Shown one piece after another: positions 11,571 through 23,292 of a stretch of DNA of 64,000 nt. The stretch is taken from positions 83,726,142 through 83,790,141 of the forward strand of contig CM049306.1 of NCBI GenBank assembly GCA_026874595.1. Direction: 5' to 3'. The stretch comes from Sipunculus nudus. Lineage: Eukaryota > Annelida > Sipuncula > Golfingiida > Sipunculidae. A program made the position numbers and the translations under genes. The notes under the pieces are model-generated. The model was not told the origin of the DNA. It did no database searches and was given only the letters and a program-made list of their open reading frames with translations. How positions within the stretch are numbered: the first letter of the stretch is position 1; every line of letters starts with the position of its first letter.

Positions 11571-14372
11571 ATTCATAAACTTTTTATTAAAATGTCTAAA
11601 ATAACAAAAGATGCAGTTCTTTCATTGTTAAAGGTCCAATAATTCTGCCAAAAATCATTCAAGTAAACTTGAACAAAGGCAACTTAAGAATAATTTTTGT
11701 GCAATGTTACTGAAGTTATAATTGAAACAATAATTTTGTAGAAGAACAGTTTTGCAGTCCTCAGTTTGAAACAGACATAATAATGGCCATAAGACCAACT
11801 TAAACTTTTCTGATATTATTGAAAGAACAATGTCTGCAACTTCAGATATGAGTCATTTGACCAACATTTGCACCATACTTGGTAATGCTAGCTTCTGTCA
11901 TTTCTGCGATTACAATGTCAGTATGCTTAATTTGCAAAATGACTATTCAAATTTGTGTAACACCACTAAAATTCATCAAATGCAAACCATTTGAACAAAC
12001 TTGAGAGGGCTTGCCTCTGGGATCATTTTTGTAAAACATTAAACAATTTGGCTGGACCGTTTACAAGAAGAAGACTTTTAAAGGTTTTTCAGCTTTTTCC
12101 CTATAAAATCTAAGTAAATGCAGATAGCAAAAAAATAAGATGAATCCCACAACATTTGATATGTGACAGATTATTGCATTAAATCTAGGGATGGTAGCCC
12201 CTGTTATTCCTGAGAAATTATGGGTTAATGTACAGATGACCATTGACCCCCGTACAAAAAAAGGTCAATGCAGGTGGCGCCACCAATACCTGAATTTCAT
12301 ATGTGACTCATGTGAGCAACACTGGCATAAAATTTGGTGATGATAGCTCCTGCTGTTTATGAGATTGCCATTTTAGTATGCTTTTTTGGACAGTTAGCTA
12401 AGTTTAATTTCCTGTAACTCGGCCAAAATTCACCAAACTTGAACCATTCGAACAAACTTGAGAGAGATGGTATAAAAGATTATTTCTGTGAAATATTGAA
12501 TAATTTGGCTTGACTGTTTTGGAGGAGAAGATTTTTAAAGGTTTTTATTAGCTTTTTCTCTATAAAATCTAAGAAAATGCAGTTTTTCAGATGGCTAATT
12601 GTTTGCATTAATTTTCATGATACTAGCAACAGTATGGTTAACGACGACAGACGATGCCAAACCATAGCATTAGCTCACAGGTTCGCTAAAAATTACTGAT
12701 GCATATTGAATGCAAAATTATAATACAGATACATCTCACTGATGGCAAAGTCTTGAATAAAGTTGAGTATGGATACCAATTATTTATAATCCATGTACAG
12801 CCATCTTTATAAACCCACAGAGAGCTGTATACCTGTGTTTGTAAACATTGCCTGGCATGAGGAATATCTAAAATCATAAATCTACATTTTTTAAAAGCTT
12901 TTAATAAACATTCTTGTCAATATTAACCATAGATAACCTGAAATCTAAATGTCTAGAGGCATTATGTAACAGATGCTGATAAACTGGTGCCAGGCTAGAT
13001 GTATCTGCTTCACACTGCTACCATATATGGTAAAATGACTCAATTCAATCTTTATAATTCAGCCGAAATTCATTCTTTGGAACCATACAAGACAATTATT
13101 ATAAGAATTATTCAGGGAATTATTATTCCTGTAAAATATTAAACAAATTAGCCTCAGTGGCATCAGTCAAAAAAAGTTTTGCAGGTATATAACTCACACG
13201 GGGAAATACAGCAAAATGGCTAAGTTAAGCTTCCCATAACTCAGCCAAAAATGTAAGGGATGCTGATAAACTGGTGCTAGGCTAGATGAATCTGCTTTAC
13301 ACAGCTACCATATATGGTAAAATGACTTAATTCAATCTTTATAATTCAGCCATAATTCATTCTTTGGAACCATAAAAGATAATCATTATAAGAATTATTC
13401 AGGGGACTATTCTTGTAAAATATTAAACAAATTGGCCTCTGTGGCGTCAGTCTAAAATTGTTTTGCAGGTTTTTAACTCATATGGGAAAATACAGCAAAA
13501 TGGCTAAGTTAAGCTACCCATAACTCAGCCAAAAATCACTGAACCAAAACCATTTGAACAAACTTGAATTATCAACATCAAAGGATAATTTATGTGTGAG
13601 ATTTAAGAATTTGGCCCAGTGGTTTTTGAGGAGAAGTTCTTTGTAGCCACTGAGCTAAAATGGGCTGTTATGGCATATGACTAAATTCAGCTTCCCATAA
13701 CTCAGCCAAAAGTCACTGAACTGAGACCATTTGAACAAACTTCAGAAAGCACTACCCTAGTGTGATAGTGTGCGATATTAAACAATTTGGCCAAATGGTT
13801 TCAGAGAAGAAAGTTTTTGTAGTAGTCAGTATGATACGGGCACTGATGACCCCCGTACAAAAAAAGCAGATGCAGGTGGCACCACCAATACCTCAATTTC
13901 AGATATGACTCATGTGACCAACATTGGCATAAAATTTGGTGATGATAGCTCCAGCCATTTCAAAGATTGTAATTATAGTATGCTTTTTTGGACAGATGAC
14001 TAAGTTCAACTTCCTGTAACTTGGCTAAAAATCACCAAACTTAAACCATTCGAACAAACTTGTGAGACATTGTTCCAGGAATCATTTCTGTGAAATATTG
14101 GACAATTTGGCTGAACAGTTTCGGAGAAGAAGATTTTTAAAGCTTTTTTAGCTTTTTCCCTATAAAATCTAAGAAAATGCAATTAGCCAAAAAAATAAGC
14201 AAAATCCAATAGAGTTTTTTAGAAGACTAATTTTTTGCATAAAATTTCGTAATGCTAACTCTTGCCGTTTTCAAGATAGTAAAGGTTAACGTACAGATGA
14301 CAGACGACTGACACCGGAAGACAGACGCAGACGACGCCACACCATTGCATACGCTCACAGGTTTGCTAAAAA
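11571..14372 (+). repeat. Family B degenerate tandem array
   Basis: Direct repeats are built on phrases such as CATAACTCAGCCAAAAATCA, ACCATTTGAACAAACTTG and CCCTATAAAATCTAAG. Two sub-copies begin GACCCCCGTACAAAAAAAG and carry the AGGTGG[C/T]RCCACC box, at 12271 and 13873. Both end with a conserved tail, AGCTCACAGGTTCGCTAAAA or a variant, at about 12692 and 14372. Inside, 12972-13258 and 13259-13545 form a clean 287-bp tandem duplication. Further copies of the same family lie at 43255-43440 and 46290-46800. No reading frame is conserved. Confidence 0.8.
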
Positions 14373-14436
14373 ACAATGTTTTACTATATCTAGTATAATT
14401 AGAGAACATATACTAAAACTAATTAAACATGTGTGA

Positions 14437-14730
14437 GGCCAAAAAAATAAAAAGGTATGGTTCTCAGGCAATTTTTTTCAGAAATCACTGTGGGCAGGTG
14501 GCATTCTATTTTTTACCTTTTACCTATGTTTCGATAAAAATGTCATATGATCAGGGAAAAGCATGAAAATAACAGGTTTTTTTGCTAAACAGGTAAAAGC
14601 ACGCCTTAACAAAGGGAATTTTATCACAATCTTCTTGAAAGATTAAAATCAAAATAAAAATGTTTTATGCATAGGGATAAAATTGATGTGGCTGGTGCCT
14701 GAGAACCATATCTTTTTTTTGGGGGGGGCC
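14437..14730. mobile_element. 294-bp MITE with GGCC-ended inverted repeats, copy 1
   Basis: Terminal inverted repeats begin GGCCAAAAAAATAAAAAGG, continue with TATGGTTCTCAGGCA, and are matched in reverse at the right end (TGCCTGAGAACCATA, then a T run, G run and GGCC). The flanking triplets are TGA on the left and TAA on the right, a decayed TWA target duplication. A second copy with intact TTA duplication lies at 17728-18048. It encodes nothing and so is non-autonomous. TWA duplications are typical of PIF/Harbinger elements, but the family call is inference. Confidence 0.8.
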
Positions 14731-14733
14731 TAA

Positions 14734-17487
14734 ATGAGATACTCTACTGAGATAAATCATGAATCTCATCACTATACCATAACAGCTAGAGCACAAAATA
14801 TACAGAAAGTTCTGCCAATCTCTTGCAACCCTGATCCCTTGCCCTAAACCAGATCAAAGATTCAATCAGGTTAGTATATATTCATCCAATCAAAATGCAA
14901 GGCATGTACATGAGTTACTACATCTTTTTAGATTGAATTCTTAATGAGTTTGCATGGCCTATAGTTCCAGATATGAATCTGCTCAAATCTGGTCAATCCA
15001 ATTTACATTCATATATGAAGATACTCACATAAATTACTTCAGATGTACAAATTAAATCGCATCCGATTTTTTTTTATTATTGGCAATCTTGGTGTTTAGA
15101 GAGGATTCAATTTGAGATCACATCTTAAGCCTGGTATTCAAAACACTGGCCCAAATTGAGGCCATATCTAAAGAACAATACTGGGGTCAATGAATACACT
15201 GAGTTTGACTGTTCAGCTGAACGACAGACAAATAAAGGGATGATGAAGAAAAAGGATAATTTTTTTTTTAGAACAAAATGCTTTACTATTACATAAAGTA
15301 TTTTCAATAAGGGACTGTAAATGGTGATATTGCAATCCTGACAGCTATAGATACTGCTTCCTGAATGCATATTAGTGACCTAATGCAAGGCTTCTGTTGG
15401 TAATTTGAACTTACAGAAGAGCACATTAAATGTTACCTATACTCTGGAGCAAACTGATTTTTCATTTATTATCTGCCAGATAAGTGGACTTATTTAGAGT
15501 AATTTATGCATAAATTATTTGAATATGCTAGCAAAATCTTAGAGAGTGGTAATCCTAAGAAATGTAAACTATATATAACAAAAACACTTAGAAAACTCAG
15601 GAAATAGATGAATATGTAAAAATTTGGTGCTTAAATAAATTTTTGTAGAGATAATGTAAATAGGGAGCATTAAAAATTAATTTCCCCCAGCTGGTATCAG
15701 TAAATTACCTTATCAAAATCGCCATGGCATTTCTTCAGTGAGGTTGTTTTCACAACTCTAAGAAAATTGTCTAGACTTTGGTTAAAGAATAACCCTGGAT
15801 CAGCAAGAGGTTGTTGGCTTTTAGTTGTTTTCTTTCTGGTGTTTTTTTTTCAAGTAAAATGTCTGTAAGGAAGCACTGTCTACCAACTGAGAATGAAGTT
15901 ATCCTGATAATAACAAGGGTATTGTTATATTAAAGCCTCTGTATCTTGGATTTTCAAAGTGTCAAGCAGGGAATATAAGCTAACAGTCTGACAACTAATT
16001 GGGATATAAAAGAAATATCAGGTTCATTAGGCTATTCCATTATATTTTGTGTATCCAATAGTGTTTTCATTTGGATCCCTTGTTAAAGAACCCTAGCATA
16101 ATAGAGCTAATTTATCTCAGATCCCTCATGTTGTGAATGAAGTATGATGGGAATGGTGCCCCACTAATTAGTTGGCAAATGAGAAACACCTCTTTGCTAA
16201 TCAAAATTCAACAAACCATTACTAAAATGGGTTCAACATGTGCAATTTACAGTAAAACAATAGCAATCCTACCATGACTTGGGAGTGGACAATAAAAAGT
16301 GTCATTCTGCTTCAAACTTTGCTCAGATACATGTCCCCTTGCCACTAAACTCACTTTACAGACAGAATCTTGCCTGGAAGGTGTTCTTGGAGTACTTCAC
16401 CCCATAGCCCCATACCCCTTATCAAACCCTGACATGTTTATATCTCCCTGTATCTTGAAAATGTTCTAGGGGGCTGCCATTATGCATGCACACTAAACCT
16501 CAAATGTCCAAAGTTGCATATGTTGAAATTATTTGTAAACCAATAGTGATATTAACAATTACATAACAGGTCATGGTCATAAAAAGTACAATTATAACTT
16601 GGTTCAAGGTGAAAGGCTTTCCTTCTGGTATGCAGCTGTACCTGACACAAATGTTTCCTTGTCATAAAGTCATAAAGACAATAATTCTCAAGAGCAGCCA
16701 ATTAAACAAAGGTAACTGAATTGCAGCTGAATTTTGCAGTTGGATTTGTCAATGACATATGAGTTAGATTAAGATAAAGCCTACTGTAACAGTTTCATTA
16801 ACTGATGCTACAGATTGAGTCACATTTGCAAGTCACACTAACATAGTTTCTTGCTAGATAAAAGAGCAGACCAATATGTTCCTAAAAGCCACATTAGAAG
16901 TTCATAGCTCAGTGTTTCACAATATATGCCTCCAAGAAGACTTATTGTAATGACTAAAACACTGTTCCCATTCGGTCATTTGAGTTAAAAAATGCTTAAG
17001 GAGAGAAACAGGAGACTCGTATAACCTAGTGCTGCCTGTAAAGCTGATGAAGCAAAACACAGCCCGCTGTAATGCTGCAACTTGAGCATGTAGCTCTACC
17101 TGCCAGACAATGAAGTGCTGTTCAAGATAATCTTTCCAGAAAAAAATTACAAGCTGACCGATGGTCCTAAAGGCAGGGAAAAACAACGTTAATTCTGCTG
17201 CAGTGTACTGGATCTCTGCCTTTAAAATCTTCTGCCAGAACCAAGCCAGTTAATTACCTTCCTTGGTATATCTTTATGATTCAACCTTCTTAACAAGGAG
17301 CTTTCTGGCAGAGCCAGGTGCAGGTAAAATTAGCTATAATTGTCTGGTTTATCATAATGTCAGACAAACTGGTTTTATCAACATGGAGTGAATTGTTATT
17401 GTCAGCATAATTTTCTAAATTTACGGCTAGTACATATATATACATAAATACATATATACATATTATATGTCAATGACACATTACTAA
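14734..17487. other. No gene recognised
   Basis: This is AT-rich DNA with chance frames only, the longest being 16917-17186 on the minus strand with no recognisable motif. One isolated phrase, ACCCTGGATCAG at 15791, resembles the satellite monomer but is not in tandem. Confidence 0.4.
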
Positions 17488-17727
17488 ACTAGAATATGGG
17501 TAGTTGACAAGCGACTATGTGTATCTGCCAAAATCAGAGTGGGACTTGTGAAGTGAGGCATGGATTGAGTAGGCAAGGGGAAATAGAGTGAGGTATGTTG
17601 CATATTAGCGTGGATGTGTGCAGCTGAAATGGGTATGTAGGTTGCGCCACCTGCCACAAAATCCAGAAAACTGTCCAAGTTGTATACATATGCAAAATTT
17701 TAGGCAGATAAGTCAAACCATTACTTA

Positions 17728-18048
17728 GGCCAAAATAAAAATAAGGTATGATTCTCAGGCACTTTTTTTCATAAATCAATGCGGGTAGGCGTTTTTTTAA
17801 ATTTTTTTGTATGTTTCGATTAAAATGTCAAGTGATTAAGGAAAAGCAGATTTATTTTGCTAAACAAGCAAAAGCATTAGAAAACAAAGGATTTTGTATG
17901 GTTTTTTTATTAATGAAAGAAATTTCAGAGTGGCTGCAGCTCAAAATTGGTAAGTTTCTATTGAAAATAAAAATAAAAATTTTTGATGCCGGGGTTTTAA
18001 ATTGATGCGGGCGGTGCCTGAAAACCATACCTTTTATTTTTTTTGGCC
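17728..18048. mobile_element. 321-bp MITE with GGCC-ended inverted repeats, copy 2
   Basis: This is the same family as 14437-14730. The ends are GGCCAAAATAAAAATAAGG and the inverse of GGCCAAAAAAAATAAAAGG. Each is continued by a TATG-TTCAGGCAC segment in inverted orientation. TTA flanks both sides exactly (17725-17727 and 18049-18051). It interrupts a family A unit: the host phrase CCATTACT...ATATGAGTGATTTT is continuous in sibling units such as 18306-18335. The long frame at 17811-18005 is only the MITE interior. Confidence 0.88.
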
Positions 18049-19330
18049 TTATATATGAGTGATTTTATCTGACAGCAGACAAACAGAATGATGCTGTGCA
18101 AAAATGGTGGAAGGTGGCGCCACCAATCTTGTGTATGATTAAGAGCTATGTGAGATCTATACATATGTACAATATATAATTCAAACCAGTCCTGAGATAT
18201 AAGCCTGAATGTCTGCAGCTTAAACATAAATGTAGGTGGCGCCATCTGCCACAAAATCGAGAAAGCTATCCAAGATGTATAAACATGCAAAAGTTAGGCA
18301 GATCAGTCCAACTACTACTGAGATATGAGTGATTTTAGCCCACAGCAGATAAACAGTGGCCTCTCTCTTCCATCAACAAACAAGCAAACGACTGACGTGG
18401 TGAATGGGTTTATTGTGGAGTAACAAATATACAATGTTTATGGCGTGTTGCCATTACGAAGTTTGGTGACGGAATTCTGTTTTCTATTACAATGGAATTA
18501 TAATGTGATATTTACAATGCAGAGACATTTTAAGAAATAAAATATTCAAATGCAAATGGGTTACAAGCAGTGTTACAGAATATCATTAGACAAACACACT
18601 ATAATACAAAGTACAGTGGATACTCTTGTAAAGACAAATATGAGACTGGACAGAGTATTATAATACAGTACTGAAAATTATTAAATGAATGAATTACGCC
18701 ATTGAAACACAAACATTGATATTTGTAATTACCTTGTACAAAATTATGAACCCAAACAAATGAATATCGTAGGTAATGAAGGCAATGCTTACCTGTGGAG
18801 TAACAAATGTACAGTGTTTATGGTGTGTTGCCATTACAAAGTTTGGTGGCAGAATGGCGCAAAAATGAAGAATATTGAAGTCCTTTTGGCGGCAGAGTCA
18901 GATGTCAGGTGCAGTGTGACGTGTGCATATTAAATAAGTGAACTTAACCCTATAATGCTACGGTCACAATGTGAAACTGCCGCCTGCCGATTTTTAGACA
19001 TCGGCGGATTCTTAAAATTACATGCCGCCGGCCGATTTTTTGCAAATCGGTGCGAGTGGTCATAAATAACTGCCAGTAAAAGGCCGCCTGACGGGCTCCG
19101 GGCGGCCCAAGGAAGTGTCTAAGTTCGAGGGGGTGTGTGACGTCATCAGGGTGTTGGCCGGTGGCAGTTAGGCGACAGGCCGGCAGCCGTCAGATTTTAC
19201 CTGCCACCTCCCGGTGACCTGGCTGACACCGGCCATTTACACCTGCCACCGGCCAACGATCGGGCGTTCTAATTGCCACCGGCCGGCGCCCGCCCGATAA
19301 TCTGACGGCGGCAGTCTGGTTCCCGGTTGG

Positions 19331-19340
19331 ATATATAAAC
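19331..19340 (+). promoter_or_regulatory. TATA box inside the Harbinger-like element
   Basis: ATATATAAAC lies about 107 bp upstream of the ATG at 19438. A start near TCACTACAAAG (19357-19367) would be at the usual distance. The leader then contains several copies of ATCAACCAT(T) between 19373 and 19425. Confidence 0.6.
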
Positions 19341-19437
19341 CTAGATTGCTCTCGTATCACTACAAAGTGTACCATCAACCATTTATTATCAACCATTTTC
19401 CATCAACCATTATTATCAACCATTTCCTTTCAACAAG

Positions 19438-19485
19438 ATGCCCCCTAAAGGCAAGGGGAAGGACAAGTCGCCAGCCCCAAAGCGA
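19438..19485 (+). pseudogene. Relic first exon of a transposon gene (basic N terminus)
   Basis: ATG at 19438 opens MPPKGKGKDKSPAPKR, a lysine/proline-rich stretch typical of a nuclear DNA-binding protein's N terminus. At codon 17 the sequence reads GTATGT (19486-19491), a good splice donor in phase 0, and the continued frame (to 19632) looks non-coding. A candidate acceptor, TTTCTTAAAATTTCAG, ends at 19891. Joining there would add six residues and then a stop. AATAAA occurs at about 19746. The parent gene's body seems to have been deleted. Expression is unproven, and the exon could be chance, but the order TATA, leader, ATG, donor makes that less likely. Confidence 0.45.
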
Positions 19486-20949
19486 GTATGTTGTATGGTG
19501 GATGGCCTCGGATTTATATTCAGGGGTCTGGGAGTCTGCAATCGGCAGATCGCCGTCCTGCCACCTACCAACACCGACAGCCGCCTCCCAGCTGCCTTTC
19601 AATCTCCGCCCTGCCGCCGGCAGATATTTTGAAATCGTACGGTGGCATGTCGGTAGCATAACGGCAGCAGGCCGGATGCTAGAGAGTGGCAGTTAGATCC
19701 TACCGATCGCCGGCCGAAGTTTGAAGGACCTCGAGCCCCACGACCAAATAAAAATCGCGCTGCTGCCCGCCTGCCGCTTGATAGCCACCGCGCGACTTCG
19801 AAATGCGCCCGGCCGGCGACCTGACGACTGGCATAATTGGAAAAAATCGGCTGGTGGCAGACAGAATTTTAACTTTTTCTTAAAATTTCAGCGGCGTCCT
19901 AGCGGCGTCTAAAATGCCGACTGCCGATTGTGCCTGCCACCGAGCTGCCACCTGACGAATTTTAGTGAAAACTGGCAGTTACCACGCCGGCAGGCGGCAT
20001 TTAGTGATTTGTGACCGTAGCATAAGGAAAATATATGCAAATAGCTATTTAATGACTAGTGATGCCCCCTGTTGGACATCATAGACACTAAAATGAACTT
20101 AAAAGACTATAAATGGGGTACCATCTATTGGGCATCACTTACACTATCTGAGTATACACGTGAGCCTGTTACACATACACATGAAAAAATTTCAGGATGA
20201 TACAGCAAACCAGTCCTGAGATATAAGCCTGGATGTCCGCAGCATAAACATAAATGTAGGTGGAGCCACCTGCCACAAAATCCGGAAAGCTATCCAAGAT
20301 GTATAAACCTGCAAAATTTTAGGCACATATGTCAAACCACTGTCGAGATATGAGTGATTTTATTCCACTGCAGACAAACAGACGGACGCTGTGTGAAAAT
20401 GGTTGCAAAAGGCACCATCAGTTTTGCCTATGATAAAGAGCTATGTGAGATCTATAAACAAGCAAAATTTTGGCCCAATCTGTCGGACGGTTCCCGAGAT
20501 ATGAGCTTGGATGTCTGCAGCTTAAACGTGAATGAGGTGGCACCACCTGTCATAAAATCAAGAAAGCTGTCCAGGATGTATGAACCTGCAAAATTTTTCG
20601 GTGGATAAGTCTAACCAATGCAGAGATACGAGTGATTTTATTCAAAGGCAGATGAACAGATGGATGCTGTGCAAAAATGGTTGCAATTGGTGCCACCATT
20701 TTTAAAGTATGTTATAAAACTATTCAAGGGCTACATTTGTGCAAAATTTTAAGCCTGATCAGTCAAATGGTTTCCCAGATATGTGGGTTCATGTGTGGAA
20801 ACAGACGCACAAATGGATGCTGGGCAGAGAGGAAAGGTCAGAGTTCAACCAAAAATGAGGGCGCAGCAGTTCACATGTGACCCGATCATAATCCCAAATT
20901 TAAAAAAATTCCGCCCAGGGGTTATGGAGGAGTTCTCCGGAAACCTATA

Positions 20950-23292
20950 GGGGACTGCATCGTGACTTCACAGACCACATGATTTAGCAGCACGTGCAGT
21001 GCTGGTAGGCAAAACACTTAGGGGTGTTGACTGTCTCAGTTGCACTCCTTCCTCAGTGGGCTTGTTCTGTGTTTTATATTGTTTGCATTCTACATTAAAT
21101 ATGTCAGTCTTATAAAATTAATTGCAAGATAATTAACCAGTGAGCTGTACAGCTGTTGGAATTGCCAATCTGCAGCAAAAGGGACTTTGTCCAAGCTTCT
21201 TTAGGTTGCCTGCTGGGTCTATATTTACAAAGGGCTGCATAGATCCACTTGCAGACACGTACTTAGGAAAGCCTCAATTTTCTTAATTGACCCTAAACAT
21301 GCTTCATCAGAGAATCACTAGTTAATTGCCTCATATCCTGCAACTGATATCTTTATGCTTCACCACATGGAGTATGATCAAGCCTGATACAGGTGCTGTT
21401 TTCACCCCTGTGTAGCCACATTGTCAGAATTCAGTCAGAGTGCCACGGCATAACTTTTAATATAGAACCAAGTTATTACTGCCAAGCAAGCTGCAAACCA
21501 ATGATAGTTAATGTGTTAACATATATAAAGTTATATTCATTAATGATAATATTTTGTGAATTTTTACTTAACTACATGAACCACCCTCCTATATATATAC
21601 GCATACTCTGAGAGCTTTTAATATGTACAGTCACAAAGCACATTTAATGTTAATACTTTGATATTTGCAATCAAAGCCTTCTAATACTTGCACTGATAAC
21701 AACAAATCATTTCAGTCATCTGTTAATTAATTATAACCGCTTGCCTTCAAAAAGCTCGTTTAACCCGAATGACAGGGAAATATATGGCTTTGAAGTGTCA
21801 TTGTTCATGATCTGGTTCATTTGTTTTAGTATTATTAGAATTGATTTATATACAAAGACAGTTGATGTTAAGAATGATTTAATTGTCATTGATTTTATCG
21901 CCTTTTAACTGTTTATGTTAAGATTGATATTTCTCAGCCACTACGTGTTAAAAAGATTTCATTTCAACAGAACCTTAAAAATAATGCTTTAAAATTGTTT
22001 TTTATTTTACCTAACATGTATGCCCATAATTCATGAAAATTAAGTTTTTTTTACATTTCATATTTAAATATAAAATAAGTTCATAATTTTAAAAGTTATA
22101 ATTACCATCCTAATACAAAAACTTGGGTGGGGGTGTTTCACCTACAATTTTCACTTTTCAAATTCAAACATTTCAACTTTTTTATGTCTGTTTTGTATTT
22201 TTGTTTCATATTTAAATATTACTACTTTTATTTTATTTATTTCTTATTTTATTGATTACTTATAATTCGTTTTACATATCATATTTTAATAAGATAGAAA
22301 ACTGTAATTTAAAAAGTCATCACCTGTTTAAAAAGTCTGTCATCTATAGGTTTATATTTATTTATATATATGTTTATTTATATATATATATTTATTTTAA
22401 GGAATTATATGAAACAAATTATTTTTAAGTCTATTTTATTTTTTTTTTATTTTATTGATAACTTATACTTCTTTTTACATTTCATATGAAAATATAAAAA
22501 AATTACCATCCCAATACAAATACTGGGGTGGGGCATGTTTCACCTAGATTTTTCACATTTCAAATTCAAACTAAATATTTTTGTTTCATATTTAAATGTT
22601 ACTTTTATTTTAAGGAATTATATGAAATAAATTATTCTTAAATCTAGATAACGTCAACCTTTGATAGAAAACTCAAAGAGTGCATGTATTATTCTTTGCT
22701 TTCAGAATATGACTATATTTAAGGGGTTCCAGAGCAGTAGTTTTGAAATCAATAATGAAATATGAGAAAATGTTAGACAAAACTTCTGAAACCTAACGCA
22801 GGAGATTGTACATAAATCAAACTCTGCTACATTTCTCTATCATGTACGTGGTACCATAGAGCCTGCATATTCAGATTTAAAATAATTGCAGCCCACCAGC
22901 GGCTCACCAGTAAGCTGTCTTTGGTTGATGTATTTTACAGGCTAATGAAACAGATGAGGGGCTAATGATATGGCCTTTGTTGGTGTCTAGCTATACTTTT
23001 ACATCATCTGTTCAACCATTTGTCATGCTGTTAAGGTCGGGAAAGGGAAGCTGACCACTATATAATCACTAACATTGAGTAAATATACCTTAATGCTTCA
23101 ACTTATTTGCAAACAAATTGATTGTGGCATAAAATTACTTGAACAAGTGTGAATGGAGAGACACTGGTAGCACATGTAACAGCTAGTACACACAGGATGA
23201 CCAACTTATAAGGGGTATAGGCTTTTGCCTACCATGCAGCCTCTGACCAGGCCAGCAGTAGCCAGGATGTAAACAACAACGATGCAGTCCCC
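20950..23292. mobile_element. 2.34-kb TA-flanked inverted-repeat element inserted in family A
   Basis: GGGGACTGCATCGT (20950-20963) is matched by its exact inverse ACGATGCAGTCCCC (23279-23292), with TA on both sides (20948-20949, 23293-23294). Further in, TGGTAGGCAAAA (about 21006) and its inverse TTTTGCCTACCA (about 23223-23234) extend a gapped terminal repeat. The flanks join into family A sequence that is continuous at about 31768-31834, which gives a paralogous empty site. The interior is AT-rich, with no transposase frame and an internal degenerate direct repeat (about 22110-22210 and 22500-22600). TA duplication fits a Tc1/mariner-like origin; this is inference. Confidence 0.82.
22080..22660. 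repeat. Internal direct duplication in the 2.34-kb element
   Basis: A segment with TTACCATCCTAATACAAA, a G-rich GGGTGGGG, TTTCACCTA, TTTCAAATTCAAAC and TTTGTTTCATATTTAAAT occurs twice, about 400 bp apart, separated by low-complexity T/A-rich sequence. Confidence 0.7.

Larger units (their letters stand above)
18956..20022. mobile_element. 1067-bp GC-rich PIF/Harbinger-like non-autonomous DNA transposon
   Basis: The termini are TGCTACGGTCACAA (18956-18969) and its exact inverse TTGTGACCGTAGCA (20009-20022), flanked by TAA on both sides (18953-18955, 20023-20025). Inside the ends, a second inverted pair is GCCGCCTGCCG versus CGGCAGGCGGC. The interior is strikingly GC-rich against AT-rich surroundings and is packed with variants of CTGCCRCC and GCCGGCC, which may be binding sites. 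It keeps a TATA box, a 5' leader, a start codon and splice signals, but no transposase frame. TWA duplication and TIR length fit the PIF/Harbinger superfamily; the name is inference. It looks like a deletion derivative of a gene-bearing parent. Confidence 0.85.
18358..20147. mobile_element. Composite insertion within family A; outer part unidentified
   Basis: Family A text stops after GCAGATAAACAG (about 18357) and resumes near 20148. The block holds the Harbinger-like element (18956-20022) plus about 700 bp of unassigned DNA. In that outer part, a 60-bp phrase at 18416-18476 is repeated at 18794-18854. On the minus strand each copy has ATG then ATGGCAAC-type codons ending in ACTCCACA. The 18794 copy continues into CAG|GTAAGC, a consensus splice donor; the 18416 copy runs into TAA and AATAAA. 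An inverted pair AGTGATGCCC/GGGCATCACT lies at 20058-20067 and 20130-20139. The outer boundaries are approximate. Confidence 0.5.

Noticed and set aside
18416-18854. The 60-bp direct repeats as LTRs
   Set aside because: They lack TG...CA ends, a target duplication and primer-site or purine tracts.
19346-19696. 116-codon + strand frame and overlapping minus frame 19375-19659
   Set aside because: They are by-products of high GC content; the 19438 start with a TATA box and donor is the better candidate.
19000-20000. CpG-island promoter of a host gene
   Set aside because: The GC-rich block is exactly bounded by inverted repeats and TAA duplications, so it is a transposon.
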